64,000 bases of DNA from Pseudomonas hunanensis. GTDB lineage: Bacteria > Pseudomonadota > Gammaproteobacteria > Pseudomonadales > Pseudomonadaceae. Numbering within the stretch: position 1 is the first letter of the stretch; the number at the start of each line of letters is the position of its first letter. Below are positions 9,627 through 18,341 of the stretch, piece after piece. The DNA is taken from positions 82,376 through 146,375 of the forward strand of contig NZ_QJRC01000072.1 in assembly GCF_013393325.1 (NCBI RefSeq), given 5' to 3'. The translations under genes and the position numbers were made by a program. The notes under the pieces were generated by a model. The model did no database searches. It had not been told where the DNA came from and saw nothing but the letters and a program-made list of their open reading frames with translations.

Positions 9627-10127
9627 TCAGCGCTTGTTCGCCTTGACTTCTGCTTCACGCAGGGCCGGGGCGAGCTTGTCCAGCACGCCGTTGACGAACT
9701 TGTGGCCGTCGGTGGCACCGAAGACCTTGGCCAGCTCCACGCCTTCGTTGATCACCACGCGGTACGGAACGTCGACGCGCTTGATCAGCTCCCAGGTGGA
9801 CAGGCGCAGCACGGCCAGCTCGACCGGGTCGAGCTCTTCCAGTGCGATGGTCATGCAAGGCACCAGTGCCTTGTCGATTTCGCCCTTGATTGCCGGGACC
9901 CCGTGCAGGATCTCGCGGAAATAGGCACCGTCGACATCGGTGAAATCGTTATCGACCCGGAACTGCGCTTCGATCTCGTTCAGCGAATGCTGGGCCATGT
10001 GCCACTGGTAGAGGGCCTGGGTCGCGAGCTTGCGGGCTTCGCGGCGCTTGGCGCTCTTGGAGGGCTTGCCGGCATCCGCAGGTTTTGGATCGCGCGGGTT
10101 GAAACGATCGCTTTCGTCGCTAATCAC
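9627..10127 (-). CDS. nusB: Transcription antitermination factor NusB
   Basis: A 166-residue all-helical RNA-binding protein ([48 protein letters not shown]). With NusE (ribosomal protein S10, also encoded here) it binds boxA in rRNA leader transcripts. A GTG start at 10127 overlaps the ribH stop as GTGA. The N-terminal extension rich in Pro, Ala and Lys before the domain is usual in Pseudomonas. ribH-nusB linkage is widespread. Confidence 0.96.
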
Positions 10128-10600
10128 TTGGCCTCCAACTGCGCCAGCAGGCTGACCATTTCCAGAGCGGACAGGGCAGCTTCAGCACCTTTGTTGCCAG
10201 CTTTGGTGCCGGAACGCTCGATGGCTTGCTCGATGGAGTCGACGGTCAGTACGCCGAAGGCCACCGGTACACCGAACTCCATGGACACCTGGGCCAGGCC
10301 CTTGGTGCATTCGCCCGCCACGTATTCGAAGTGCGGGGTACCACCACGAATCACGGCGCCCAGGGCGATGATCGCGTCGTAGGCGCCTTGCTGGGCGACC
10401 TTCTGTGCTACCAGCGGGATCTCGAATGCACCGGGGGCACGGATGATGGTGATGTCGCTTTCGCTGACACCGTGGCGAACCAGGGCATCAACGGCACCGC
10501 TTACCAGGCTTTCGACGACGAAGCTGTTGAAGCGGCCAACCACCAAAGCATAGCGACCTTTGGGGGCGATGAAGGTACCTTCGATGGTCTTCAGGGTCAT
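10124..10600 (-). CDS. ribH: 6,7-dimethyl-8-ribityllumazine synthase
   Basis: A 158-residue subunit of the icosahedral lumazine synthase. Seen are [17 protein letters not shown] (substrate pocket), [15 protein letters not shown] [27 protein letters not shown] and [11 protein letters not shown]. It condenses the RibB and RibD products to lumazine. Its gap to the upstream ribBA gene is about 90 bases and contains a 9-bp hairpin, unlike the tight junctions elsewhere in the operon. Confidence 0.97.
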
Positions 10601-10623
10601 TCCGATATTCTCATCTTCAAGAG

Positions 10624-10647
10624 CGAGGCCGCATACAAGCGGCCTCG
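10624..10647. repeat. Perfect 9-bp hairpin between ribBA and ribH
   Basis: CGAGGCCGC (10624-10632), a six-base loop, and GCGGCCTCG (10639-10647) pair perfectly. On the transcribed minus strand the stem is followed by TCTTGAAGATG rather than a U-run, so it is not a classical terminator. It sits about 24 bases before the ribH start and could act as a processing or stability element in the polycistronic mRNA. Confidence 0.5.
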
Positions 10648-10691
10648 ACAGGGGGCTGGACTCGAGCAGAGGGCGTCAATGCCGCCTCAAG

Positions 10692-11783
10692 TCACTCGGA
10701 GGGCACGTATTCTACAACTTCCAGATCGAATCCGGATATCGCGTTGAACTTCATCGGCGAACTCATCAGGCGCATCTTGCGCACACCAAGGTCGCGCAGG
10801 ATCTGCGAACCGGCACCCACGGTGCTGTAGGTGGTCGGTGCCTTGGTCGGTGCATCACCCGCGCTTTCACGAATGTGCGCCAGCAGCACGTCGCCATCCA
10901 GCGGGTGGCCCAGCAGCAAGACCACGCCACTGCCAGCCTCGGCCACGGCAGCCATGGCTGCGCGCAGGCTCCAGCGGCCCGGCTGCTTGACCAGCAGCAG
11001 GTCGCGCAGCGGGTCCATGTTGTGCACACGCACCAAGGTCGGCTCTTCGGCGCAGATCTTGCCCAGGGTCAGGGCCATGTGCACGTCGCCTTCCACCGCA
11101 TCACGGTAGGTGACCAGGTTGAATTCACCCAGCTCGCTCTCCACCGGCTGCTCGGAAACACGCTGCACGGTGCGCTCGTGGATCATGCGGTAGTGGATCA
11201 GGTCGGCGATGGTGCCGATCTTCAGACCGTGCTCGGCGGCAAACACCTCCAGCTCGGCGCGACGCGACATGGTGCCATCGTCGTTCATCACTTCGCAGAT
11301 CACGCCGCTTGGCTCGAAACCAGCCATGCGCGCAAGGTCGCAGGCGGCTTCGGTGTGGCCAGCACGAGCCAGGGTTCCACCTGGCTGGGCCATCAACGGG
11401 AAGATGTGGCCAGGGCTGACGATGTCTTCGGCCTTGGCATCCTTGGCTGCGGCGGCCTGCACGGTGCGTGCGCGGTCAGCGGCGGAAATACCGGTGGTGA
11501 CGCCTTCGGCGGCTTCGATCGATACGGTGAACTTGGTGCCGAAGCCCGAGCCGTTGCGCGGTGCCATCAGTGGCAGCTTCAGCGTTTCGCAACGCTCGCG
11601 GGTCATCGGCATGCAGATCAGACCACGGGCGTGCTTGGCCATGAAGTTGATGTGCTCGGGCAGGCAGCATTCGGCTGCCATGATGATGTCGCCTTCGTTC
11701 TCGCGGTCTTCGTCATCCATGAGGATGACCATTTTGCCCTGGCGGATGTCTTCGACCAGTTCTTCGATGCTGTTGAGCGCCAC
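10692..11783 (-). CDS. ribBA: RibBA-type protein: DHBP synthase with degenerate cyclohydrolase II-like domain
   Basis: 363 residues from GTG at 11783, which follows a GAGAAGGGGG ribosome site; a TTG 18 bases upstream is less likely. The N-terminal half is an intact DHBP synthase: DEDRENEGD at 24-32, HTEAACDLARMAG, and LKIGTIADLIHYR. The C-terminal half from about residue 205 resembles RibA, but the expected zinc cysteines are absent: VRVHNMDPLRDLL is followed by KQPGRWSLR with no CxDC. It therefore probably supplies only RibB activity, like the described RibBX proteins. It lies 18 bases after ribE. Confidence 0.9.
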   Translation of the reverse strand: MALNSIEELVEDIRQGKMVILMDDEDRENEGDIIMAAECCLPEHINFMAKHARGLICMPMTRERCETLKLPLMAPRNGSGFGTKFTVSIEAAEGVTTGISAADRARTVQAAAAKDAKAEDIVSPGHIFPLMAQPGGTLARAGHTEAACDLARMAGFEPSGVICEVMNDDGTMSRRAELEVFAAEHGLKIGTIADLIHYRMIHERTVQRVSEQPVESELGEFNLVTYRDAVEGDVHMALTLGKICAEEPTLVRVHNMDPLRDLLLVKQPGRWSLRAAMAAVAEAGSGVVLLLGHPLDGDVLLAHIRESAGDAPTKAPTTYSTVGAGSQILRDLGVRKMRLMSSPMKFNAISGFDLEVVEYVPSE

Positions 11784-11801
11784 GCGGCACCCCCTTCTCA
11801 A

Positions 11802-12467
11802 TCAGGATTTCAAGAAGCCGTTGGCGGCCAGGAAGCTTTCGGTAATGCCACTGCCCTTGCTCGGCTCGGCGGCCTTGTCACCCAAAAGCAAACGCTCCAG
11901 ATAACGGGCCAGCAGGTCGACCTCAAGGTTTACCCGACGCCCTGCACGGTAGTCGGCCATGATGGTTTCGGACAGGGTGTGCGGGACAATGGTCAGCTCG
12001 AATTCGGCGCCATTGACCTCATTGACCGTCAGGCTGGTGCCGTCGACGGTGATCGAACCCTTGTGGGCGATGTACTTGGCCAGTTCCTTGGGTGCGCGTA
12101 CGCGGAACTGGATGGCGCGGGCATTATCGCTGCGCGAAATGATTTCGCCGACTCCGTCGACGTGGCCACTGACCAGGTGCCCACCCAGACGGGTGGTGGG
12201 AGTCAGGGCCTTTTCCAGGTTGACCTTGCTGCCGCTCTTGAGGTCGATGAAGGCGGTGCGCTTGAGGGTTTCGACGCTGACGTCGGCCCAGAAGCCGTCG
12301 CCCGGCAGCTCCACGGCGGTCAGGCACACACCGTTGACGGCGATGCTGTCGCCGAGCTTGACGTCACCCAGGTCGAGCTTGCCGGTTTCGACGTAGACGC
12401 GCACGTCGCCACCCTTGGGGGTCAGGCTGCGGATGGTGCCGATGGATTCGATGATGCCGGTGAACAT
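11802..12467 (-). CDS. ribE: Riboflavin synthase alpha chain
   Basis: 221 residues from ATG at 12467, beginning with the invariant MFTGIIESIG and preceded by GAGGAAG. Two lumazine-binding repeats are visible, each with a GDSIAVNGVCLT-like or KGSITVDGTSLTV segment. It dismutates two lumazines to riboflavin and a pyrimidinedione that RibH reuses. It lies between ribD and ribBA on the same strand. Confidence 0.96.
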   Translation of the reverse strand: MFTGIIESIGTIRSLTPKGGDVRVYVETGKLDLGDVKLGDSIAVNGVCLTAVELPGDGFWADVSVETLKRTAFIDLKSGSKVNLEKALTPTTRLGGHLVSGHVDGVGEIISRSDNARAIQFRVRAPKELAKYIAHKGSITVDGTSLTVNEVNGAEFELTIVPHTLSETIMADYRAGRRVNLEVDLLARYLERLLLGDKAAEPSKGSGITESFLAANGFLKS

Positions 12468-12510
12468 GGGGTCTTCCTCAAAAAGCGGTTTGCGCGGGGC
12501 AAGCCCGGCA

Positions 12511-13641
12511 TTATACGCCGGGCGCCGGCAAGGGGATGGCCGTGACCCGCCAGTCATCGCCCACTGCGCGCATTTCGGTAATTTTCAGCCTTGGTGCCTC
12601 GCTCATCTTGCCCAGCGGCCAGTCCAGCAGCGGCCGGGCCTGGGAGCCAAGGAAGGTGCCGGCGACAAACAGCTGGTACTCATCGACAAGGCCTTGCTGG
12701 GCAAAGGCGCCGACCAGGCCGGCACCGGCTTCCAGCAGGATTTCGTTGACACCTCGGGCCGCCAGGGCTTGCAGCAGCGCCGGCAAGTCGACCTGGCCAT
12801 TGTCACCCGGCAGGCTGAGCAACTCGTGGCCGGCAGCGGCATAACGCGGGTCATCTGCGACAGCAGCCACCACCAGCGCCGGCCCGGCTTGGAAGAAAGC
12901 CGCATCCAGCGGCAGGCGCAGGCGACCATCGACCAGCACCCTCAGCGGTGTACGGCTGAGTGCCAGGGCGGTGGTTTCGGCATCCAGGCCCAGCTCGGTG
13001 CCACGCACGGTCATTCGTGCATTGTCGGCCAGCACACTGGCAGCGCTGGTCAGCACCACGCTGGAACGGGCGCGCAAGCGCTGCACCGCCGAACGGGCAG
13101 CCGGGCCGGTGATCCACTGGCTTTCGCCACTGGCCATCGCGGTGCGGCCATCCAGGCTCATGGCCAGCTTGGCGCGGACGAACGGCAGGCCGTGCTCCAT
13201 GCGCTTGAGGAAGCCCGGGTTGAGCGCGCGGGCTTCGGCTTCGAGCACACCGCTGGCGACTTCAATGCCTGCCTCGGCCAAGCGCTGCAAGCCCTGGCCT
13301 GCCACTTGCGGGTTGGGGTCCTGCATGGCCGCCACCACTCGCGCCACACCGGCCTTGACCAGTGCTTCGGCGCACGGCGGCGTGCGGCCATGATGGCTGC
13401 ACGGTTCAAGGGTGACGTAGGCACAGGCGCCAATGGCGCGCTCACCAGCCTGGCGCAGGGCGTGCACTTCGGCATGCGGCTCGCCGGCACGCACGTGCCA
13501 GCCTTCACCGACCACTTCGCCATCGCGCACGATCACGCAGCCCACGCGCGGGTTCGGGTGAGTGGTGTACAGGCCTTTGCGCGCCAGCTCCAGCGCGCGG
13601 GCCATGTAATGGGCGTCGAGGACGGCAGCTTGGCTGGGCAT
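12511..13641 (-). CDS. ribD: Bifunctional diaminohydroxyphosphoribosylaminopyrimidine deaminase / reductase
   Basis: 376 residues from ATG 13641. The deaminase domain holds the zinc site HAE (56-58) and PCSHHGRTPPC (Cys81, Cys90); the C-terminal reductase domain has RAKLAMSLDGRTA and LEAGAGLVGAF. It performs riboflavin steps two and three. A GTG at 13647 overlaps the nrdR stop as GTGA and is an alternative start. A 7-bp hairpin GCCCGGC/GCCGGGC at 12503-12523 spans the stop codon. Confidence 0.96.
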   Translation of the reverse strand: MPSQAAVLDAHYMARALELARKGLYTTHPNPRVGCVIVRDGEVVGEGWHVRAGEPHAEVHALRQAGERAIGACAYVTLEPCSHHGRTPPCAEALVKAGVARVVAAMQDPNPQVAGQGLQRLAEAGIEVASGVLEAEARALNPGFLKRMEHGLPFVRAKLAMSLDGRTAMASGESQWITGPAARSAVQRLRARSSVVLTSAASVLADNARMTVRGTELGLDAETTALALSRTPLRVLVDGRLRLPLDAAFFQAGPALVVAAVADDPRYAAAGHELLSLPGDNGQVDLPALLQALAARGVNEILLEAGAGLVGAFAQQGLVDEYQLFVAGTFLGSQARPLLDWPLGKMSEAPRLKITEMRAVGDDWRVTAIPLPAPGV

Positions 13642-13643
13642 GT

Positions 13644-14108
13644 TCACTCTCTAGCAGGCTCACGGGCCAGGCGGTCGATTTCTTCGCGGAACTCGTCGAG
13701 GTCCTGGAAGCGCCGGTACACCGAGGCAAAGCGGATATAGGCCACTTCATCGAGCTTGCGCAGCTCGGCCATGACCATTTCACCTACCACCAGCGATTTG
13801 ACTTCGCGCTCGCCGGTCGCGCGCAGGCGGCTCTTGATGTGCGCCAGCGCCGCTTCCAGGCGCTCGACGCTGACCGGGCGCTTTTCCAGAGCCCGTTGCA
13901 TGCCGGCGCGCAGCTTTTCTTCGTCGAAGGGCTGGCGCGTGCCGTCCTGCTTGATCAGACGGGGCAGCACCAGCTCGGCGGTTTCGAAGGTAGTGAAGCG
14001 TTCGCCACAGGCCACGCATTCGCGGCGGCGGCGCACCTGCTCGCCCTCGGCAACGAGGCGAGAGTCGATGACCTTGGTGTCGTTGGCACCGCAAAAGGGA
14101 CAGTGCAT
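13644..14108 (-). CDS. nrdR: Transcriptional repressor NrdR
   Basis: 154 residues from ATG 14108 (MHCPFCG). The N-terminal zinc ribbon has Cys3, Cys6, Cys31 and Cys34, with RRRREC between, and the ATP-cone follows ([20 protein letters not shown]). NrdR represses ribonucleotide reductase genes in response to bound nucleotides. It heads the ribD-ribE-ribBA-ribH-nusB order, a linkage common in proteobacteria. The upstream open frame is ignored because the zinc ribbon defines the start. Confidence 0.97.
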   Translation of the reverse strand: MHCPFCGANDTKVIDSRLVAEGEQVRRRRECVACGERFTTFETAELVLPRLIKQDGTRQPFDEEKLRAGMQRALEKRPVSVERLEAALAHIKSRLRATGEREVKSLVVGEMVMAELRKLDEVAYIRFASVYRRFQDLDEFREEIDRLAREPARE

Positions 14109-14214
14109 GGTGGCAGGCAACAAAAAAAGGGAGGGCCATGGTAGCGCATTGCACTGGCAAGACAAGCCAAAGGGGTTAACATCCATGGGAAATCTGCCCG
14201 TTAAGGACTCCCCC

Positions 14215-14667
14215 ATGCACTACCGAGCGCTCGTCGTGCTGTGCTGCGCCGCCCTGCTCGCCGCCTGCGGCAGCGACAGGCCGAAGACCGACAACCTCCC
14301 AGCCCCCGCGCCCGCCCGCTCGGCCAAGCAGGCCGAAGTACTGGGCCCGCTGCCGGCCTACCAGCGCGAGCTGAGCGGCACCTTGCTGGAAATTCCGGCC
14401 GGTGCCAACGTGGAGCTGGCCTTGCTGGTCATCGATGAACGTGACCGCCCGCAAGGCCTGCTGGCCAGCAGCACTCTGACCGGTACAGGCCAGGTCCTGC
14501 CCTACCACCTGCGTTTCAACCCCGAAGCCTTCCCGGCCGGTGCACGGGTCGAGCTGCGTGGCCGCGCCAGCAGCTCCGGCCAACTGATCATGCACCTGCC
14601 CCCCGTGCGCATTACCCAGGCTCAAACCCAGGCCACCGGCCCGCTGCGTTTCGAGAAGGCGCCGTAA
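14215..14667 (+). CDS. YbaY-family outer membrane lipoprotein
   Basis: 150 residues. The signal peptide ends in the lipobox LLAAC (Cys about residue 18), so the protein is likely lipid-anchored. The mature part matches the YbaY beta-sandwich: [20 protein letters not shown] and [26 protein letters not shown]. Its function is not established. It is divergent from nrdR (106-base gap) and is followed without any spacer by the methyltransferase gene. Confidence 0.8.
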   Translation: MHYRALVVLCCAALLAACGSDRPKTDNLPAPAPARSAKQAEVLGPLPAYQRELSGTLLEIPAGANVELALLVIDERDRPQGLLASSTLTGTGQVLPYHLRFNPEAFPAGARVELRGRASSSGQLIMHLPPVRITQAQTQATGPLRFEKAP

Positions 14668-15327
14668 GTGGCACCGCTGGCCCTGCAACAGGCGCTCAGC
14701 GGCCTGATTGGCGAAGCGCGCCTGGTCGTCAGCGAACTGCCCGGCTGCGACCTGAAGCTGTGGCTGATCGACGACCAGAACATGGACCGCGCCTTCAGCA
14801 GCGAAGAAACCCGGCGCATTCTGGAAGAGCCGCCCTACTGGAGCTTCTGCTGGGCCAGCGGCCTGGCCATGGCCCGCTACCTGGCCGAGCGCCCCGAATG
14901 GGTGGCGGGCAAGCGCGTGCTGGACTTCGGCGCAGGCTCCGGTATCGCTGGCATTGCCGCAGCACGCGCTGGCGCGCTGGAAGTGGTGGCGTGCGACCTC
15001 GACCCGCTGGCCCTCGACGCCTGCCGCGCGAATGCCGCGCTGAACGGCGTCGAGCTGAACTACAGCAGCGATTTCTTCGCCGAAGGCGACCGTTTCGACC
15101 TGATCCTGGTTGCCGACGTGCTGTACGACCGCGCCAACCTGCCACTACTGGATGCCTTCCTTGGCCGCGGTCGCCAGGCCCTGGTGGCCGACTCACGGGT
15201 ACGCGATTTCAGCCACCCGCTGTACCGGCAGTTGGGCGTGCTTGAAGCACTCACCCTGCCAGACCTGGCCGAGCCGCACGAATTCCGCCGGGTCAGCCTG
15301 TACCACGCCAGCCGCGACGCCTTATAG
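14668..15327 (+). CDS. Class I SAM-dependent methyltransferase, lysine methyltransferase type
   Basis: 219 residues starting at GTG 14668, the base after the preceding TAA. Motif I is VLDFGAGSGIAGI, followed by the acidic VACDLDPLAL and LILVADVLYD, the pattern of family 16 / nicotinamide N-methyltransferase-like enzymes that include ETFB-lysine methyltransferases. PPYWSFCWASG just before the SAM site is typical of that group. The substrate is inferred only at family level. It is co-transcribed with the lipoprotein and the next co-chaperone gene. Confidence 0.8.
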   Translation: MAPLALQQALSGLIGEARLVVSELPGCDLKLWLIDDQNMDRAFSSEETRRILEEPPYWSFCWASGLAMARYLAERPEWVAGKRVLDFGAGSGIAGIAAARAGALEVVACDLDPLALDACRANAALNGVELNYSSDFFAEGDRFDLILVADVLYDRANLPLLDAFLGRGRQALVADSRVRDFSHPLYRQLGVLEALTLPDLAEPHEFRRVSLYHASRDAL

Positions 15328-15358
15328 TGGTGCCATTCACGAGTTTGCGAGAGTCGCA

Positions 15359-16231
15359 ATGAGCCAAGACACGCCTTACATTTTCGACGCCACCGATGCC
15401 ACCTTCCAGCAACTGGTGATCGAGAACTCCTTCCACAAGCCGGTGCTGGTGGACTTCTGGGCCGAGTGGTGCGCGCCGTGCAAGGCGCTGATGCCGTTGC
15501 TGGCCAAGATCGCCGAGGGTTACCAGGGCGAACTGCTGCTGGCCAAGATCAATTGCGACGTGGAGCAACAGGTGGTTGCCCAGTTCGGCATCCGCAGCCT
15601 GCCGACCGTGGTCCTGTTCAAGGACGGCCAGCCGGTGGACGGTTTCGCCGGAGCACAGCCGGAATCGGCGATTCGCGCCATGCTCGAGCCGCATGTGCAA
15701 ATGCCCGCCGCACCCGCCGCTTCGCCGCTGGAGCAGGCCAAGGCACTGTTTGCCGAAAGCCGCTTCGCGGAAGCCGAAGCACTGCTGCAGGTGCTGCTGG
15801 GTGAGGACAACAGCAATGCCGAAGCGCTGATTCTATACGCTCGCTGCCTGGCCGAGCGCGGTGAGCTGGGCGAAGCGCAGGTGGTATTGGACGCGGTCAA
15901 GACTGACGAACACAAAGCTGCACTGGCGGGTGCCAAGGCACAGCTGACCTTCCTGCGCCAGGCTGCCAGCCTGCCGGAAGTGGCTGACCTGAAAAGCCGC
16001 CTGGCGCAGAACCCGCAGGATGACGAGGCGGCTTATCAGCTGAGCATCCAGCAGCTGGCGCGCCAACAGTATGAGGCGGCGTTGGAGGGGTTGCTGAAGC
16101 TGTTCCAGCGTAACCGTGCCTATGAGAACGGGCTGCCGCATAAGGCATTGCTGCAGGTGTTCGAGCTACTGGGCAATGATCACCCGCTGGTCAACGTTTA
16201 CCGACGCAAGCTGTTCGCTGCGATGTATTGA
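15359..16231 (+). CDS. ybbN: Thioredoxin-domain co-chaperone with TPR repeats (YbbN/CnoX-like)
   Basis: 290 residues. An N-terminal thioredoxin fold has FWAEWCAPCKAL with Cys38 and Cys41 and the cis-Pro block IRSLPTVVLF. A helical TPR region follows (SPLEQAKALFAESRFAEAE, then AYQLSIQQLARQQYEAALE). This matches YbbN/CnoX, a holdase that guards clients from oxidation and passes them to chaperones. E. coli CnoX has SxxC; this protein keeps CxxC, so redox activity is plausible. The ATG at 15359 gives the family length. Confidence 0.9.
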   Translation: MSQDTPYIFDATDATFQQLVIENSFHKPVLVDFWAEWCAPCKALMPLLAKIAEGYQGELLLAKINCDVEQQVVAQFGIRSLPTVVLFKDGQPVDGFAGAQPESAIRAMLEPHVQMPAAPAASPLEQAKALFAESRFAEAEALLQVLLGEDNSNAEALILYARCLAERGELGEAQVVLDAVKTDEHKAALAGAKAQLTFLRQAASLPEVADLKSRLAQNPQDDEAAYQLSIQQLARQQYEAALEGLLKLFQRNRAYENGLPHKALLQVFELLGNDHPLVNVYRRKLFAAMY

Positions 16232-16249
16232 TAGCCAATGCCAGGTACG

Positions 16250-16269
16250 GCCGCCCGACATCGGGCGGC
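16250..16269 (+). terminator. GC-rich palindrome after ybbN
   Basis: GCCGCCCGA and TCGGGCGGC pair perfectly across CA. It lies 18 bases after the ybbN stop and 24 bases before the end of the convergent gene, a position expected of a terminator. Neither strand has a strong T-run (GCATCGATCGATT on the plus strand), so efficiency is uncertain. Confidence 0.5.
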
Positions 16270-16292
16270 TGCATCGATCGATTCTACAGGTA

Positions 16293-17774
16293 TTAGCCAA
16301 TATCAAGGCTCAGCGTCTGCAGGTCGATCAGTGGGACAGGCAGGATCAACACTGCCCAGATAAACGCCTCGCCCAGATCGCTGTACGCCCGAATGATACA
16401 AAAGGGCTCATTATCAAACCGTTCGATAGCTCCGTTGCTGGCAATAAAACAGTTAAACCCGCTCCAATAGGTATCTTCATAGGGGATCACGACTTCCTGA
16501 CCTCCCTTTCGATAGCACAGCTTTACATGACCATGTAATGACGGCGTCAAGCGAATATAGCCGGTCGGAACGCCACGAAGAACCATAACTGTGGACGTGA
16601 ACGTGCTGTTTTCCACTGCGGCCTGAATGACGCAATACTCGCACAGTGTCTCGATACTAGATGCTTCTCGTTCGTCAGGCAGGAAGGTACACCCCCAACC
16701 CTTTGGCTCTATCCGACCTCCATATTGACTCCACCAGCGTGGAGGCTCACCTGCATTACTGGGCAAAAGGCTCAGCGTTACCGTTTGCGCCCCATTAATC
16801 ACCCGCACCCTGGGTTCAAGGCCGAACGACTGGCCCTCAACTTGCACGTGTGCGAGTGGGGGCTCACTCGATTGAAGTTCAAAGCGACTCCTAACAATTG
16901 AGCCATCCGTTTCCAAAACCCCACTACGCACGAGCCCCGGTGGCATGAGGAGGCTGGGGCAGTCTTGTATATCCTGCTGGGCAAGCGCAGCCCCAGGATA
17001 GCGTGTCGCATCCAGCACGATGGACACGCCTGCCGTTGATACAGGAATAGGCGGATAGAGGTTGGGAAAGAAAGCGATACCGTGCTCCCCAATCACAGGA
17101 TACAAGGCTAGAAACGATGATTGATTCTCTACCGCGCTTATCGAGCGAAGCCAGAAATGCATGGGCTTGAGTACTCGGGTGCTCAACGGCTGGATTTTAC
17201 CCAGCTGAATGAATTTGCTGGAATCAGCATGCCCCCGGAAAAAGAGGGCATAGGGCAATGCCCCCAGTTCATCGCGAGTGGATGTTTGATAGGCATTGGA
17301 GAGATAGAAAACGGGGTACTTAGCCCACCCTAGTGATACACGCTGCTCACTGTCATAGCGTCCTGCGTTGGCTTCGAGGTCTATTTCCAGGCAGAGCTCA
17401 ACACCCTGTTCCTCTATCACATGCCGTACTTGAGTGATGGTCCTTGTCCGTCCGCCCAATGAGCGGACCAGGTGAATAACCACACACGACAGGATTCTGC
17501 GTCTGACCACCCACCGTAACGGGCTACCGTCACCGCCCGTCACCTGCAATTTCAATGGCCCCAATGAGCATCGGAAGTACCGCGCCGATTCCATTGTCGT
17601 GTCGATTTCAAACTCGATATCCTTCGCACAGAACCCGTCGCCCTGCGGTTCTAGCGCATGAGCGTTCCAATACTCATTCACCTTGCGCCAGTCGAAGAAC
17701 ACCATGAAGGGCCAGCCGTAAAGGCTATCCTCGCCGGAGCGGACTTCATCGTTTGCGCCATTGCTGATATCCAT
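16293..17774 (-). CDS. Uncharacterised protein, possible TULIP/P47-like lipid-binding fold
   Basis: 493 residues from ATG 17774 after GGAAAG (GTG 17783 is an alternative). No signal peptide or membrane segment is visible. The N-terminus SLYGWPFMVFFDWRKVNEYW resembles the GW...vf...vN opening of clostridial OrfX/P47 TULIP proteins, and LQVTGGDGSPLRW then VELCLEIDLE resemble their GGdG and beta-strand blocks. These are memory-based similarities, not an alignment. Such proteins accompany toxin clusters and may bind lipids. Base composition is lower in GC than its neighbours, suggesting acquisition. Function is unknown. Confidence 0.6.
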   Translation of the reverse strand: MDISNGANDEVRSGEDSLYGWPFMVFFDWRKVNEYWNAHALEPQGDGFCAKDIEFEIDTTMESARYFRCSLGPLKLQVTGGDGSPLRWVVRRRILSCVVIHLVRSLGGRTRTITQVRHVIEEQGVELCLEIDLEANAGRYDSEQRVSLGWAKYPVFYLSNAYQTSTRDELGALPYALFFRGHADSSKFIQLGKIQPLSTRVLKPMHFWLRSISAVENQSSFLALYPVIGEHGIAFFPNLYPPIPVSTAGVSIVLDATRYPGAALAQQDIQDCPSLLMPPGLVRSGVLETDGSIVRSRFELQSSEPPLAHVQVEGQSFGLEPRVRVINGAQTVTLSLLPSNAGEPPRWWSQYGGRIEPKGWGCTFLPDEREASSIETLCEYCVIQAAVENSTFTSTVMVLRGVPTGYIRLTPSLHGHVKLCYRKGGQEVVIPYEDTYWSGFNCFIASNGAIERFDNEPFCIIRAYSDLGEAFIWAVLILPVPLIDLQTLSLDIG

Positions 17775-17851
17775 TCTTTCCACCCGCGGTAGTGCCGTTC
17801 AGGTGACTGTCACGTATCACCCAAAGCGTCACAACTGGCAGAAATGACAGG

Positions 17852-18211
17852 TCATTCGGCTTTTCGTGGCCCCACCCAATGGTAAACCGGCGCATCACCC
17901 ACGTTTTCAACCCGCACATCTGGACTATGGCGCAACCTGACCAACAATCGTTTACCTGCCGCGACACTTCCTACCAGCGCTTCCAATTGCTCCAACAGCT
18001 GAGGCCCTGCGACGTGCCCGGCCCGTTGCAGTAACTCACGTGCTGTTGCCCATTGCCCATCATCCTGACTTGGCGGGGCGTGGACCACTGCGGTTGCGTC
18101 TACAGACGCCTCACGCCCCGTCACCCGTTGCCCCAGCTGCGCCCACTCTTCTGGCGCCAGCTCAATGGTCAGGTCCACTGGCCATTCACCAATCTGTCCG
18201 CGAATTCTCAT
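17852..18211 (-). CDS. Hypothetical protein, 119 residues
   Basis: Starts MRIRGQIGEWPVDLTIEL; a short beta-rich start is followed by a polar linker (VVHAPPSQDDGQ) and a helical stretch (ATARELLQRAGHVAGPQLLEQLEAL). There are no membrane helices, cysteine motifs or signal peptide. I do not recognise the family. It lies 77 bases before the P47-like gene in the same direction and is divergent from the Zur-box operon. Codon use is normal for the region, so it is probably a resident gene. Confidence 0.65.
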   Translation of the reverse strand: MRIRGQIGEWPVDLTIELAPEEWAQLGQRVTGREASVDATAVVHAPPSQDDGQWATARELLQRAGHVAGPQLLEQLEALVGSVAAGKRLLVRLRHSPDVRVENVGDAPVYHWVGPRKAE

Positions 18212-18291
18212 GATGCATTCCTTGAGCCCAGGTCAATGCAGCCATGCTACCGCAACATGAAACCTTAGCCACGCAGGCTGGCGGCGCGCAG

Positions 18292-18315
18292 AAAAATTGT
18301 TATAACATAACTCAA
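18292..18315 (+). promoter_or_regulatory. Putative Zur operator
   Basis: The core GTTAT-AAC-ATAAC at 18299-18311 matches the known Zur core GTTATAnTATAAC at all positions but one, with A-rich flanks. It is 30 bases upstream of the His-rich DUF2796 gene, overlapping where the promoter should lie. Zur represses zinc uptake genes when zinc is plentiful. Confidence 0.7.
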
Positions 18316-18341
18316 CCTTCCAGCCCGCTCCGGAGTCGTCC

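Noticed and set aside
10560..12545. A 661-codon plus-strand frame opposite ribBA and ribE
   Set aside because: Antisense artefact; no motif, and both real genes are well conserved.
12468..14108. FMN riboswitch in the rib operon
   Set aside because: No conserved RFN-type blocks were found upstream of ribD, ribE, ribBA or ribH; in this group it would lie upstream of ribB, outside the window.
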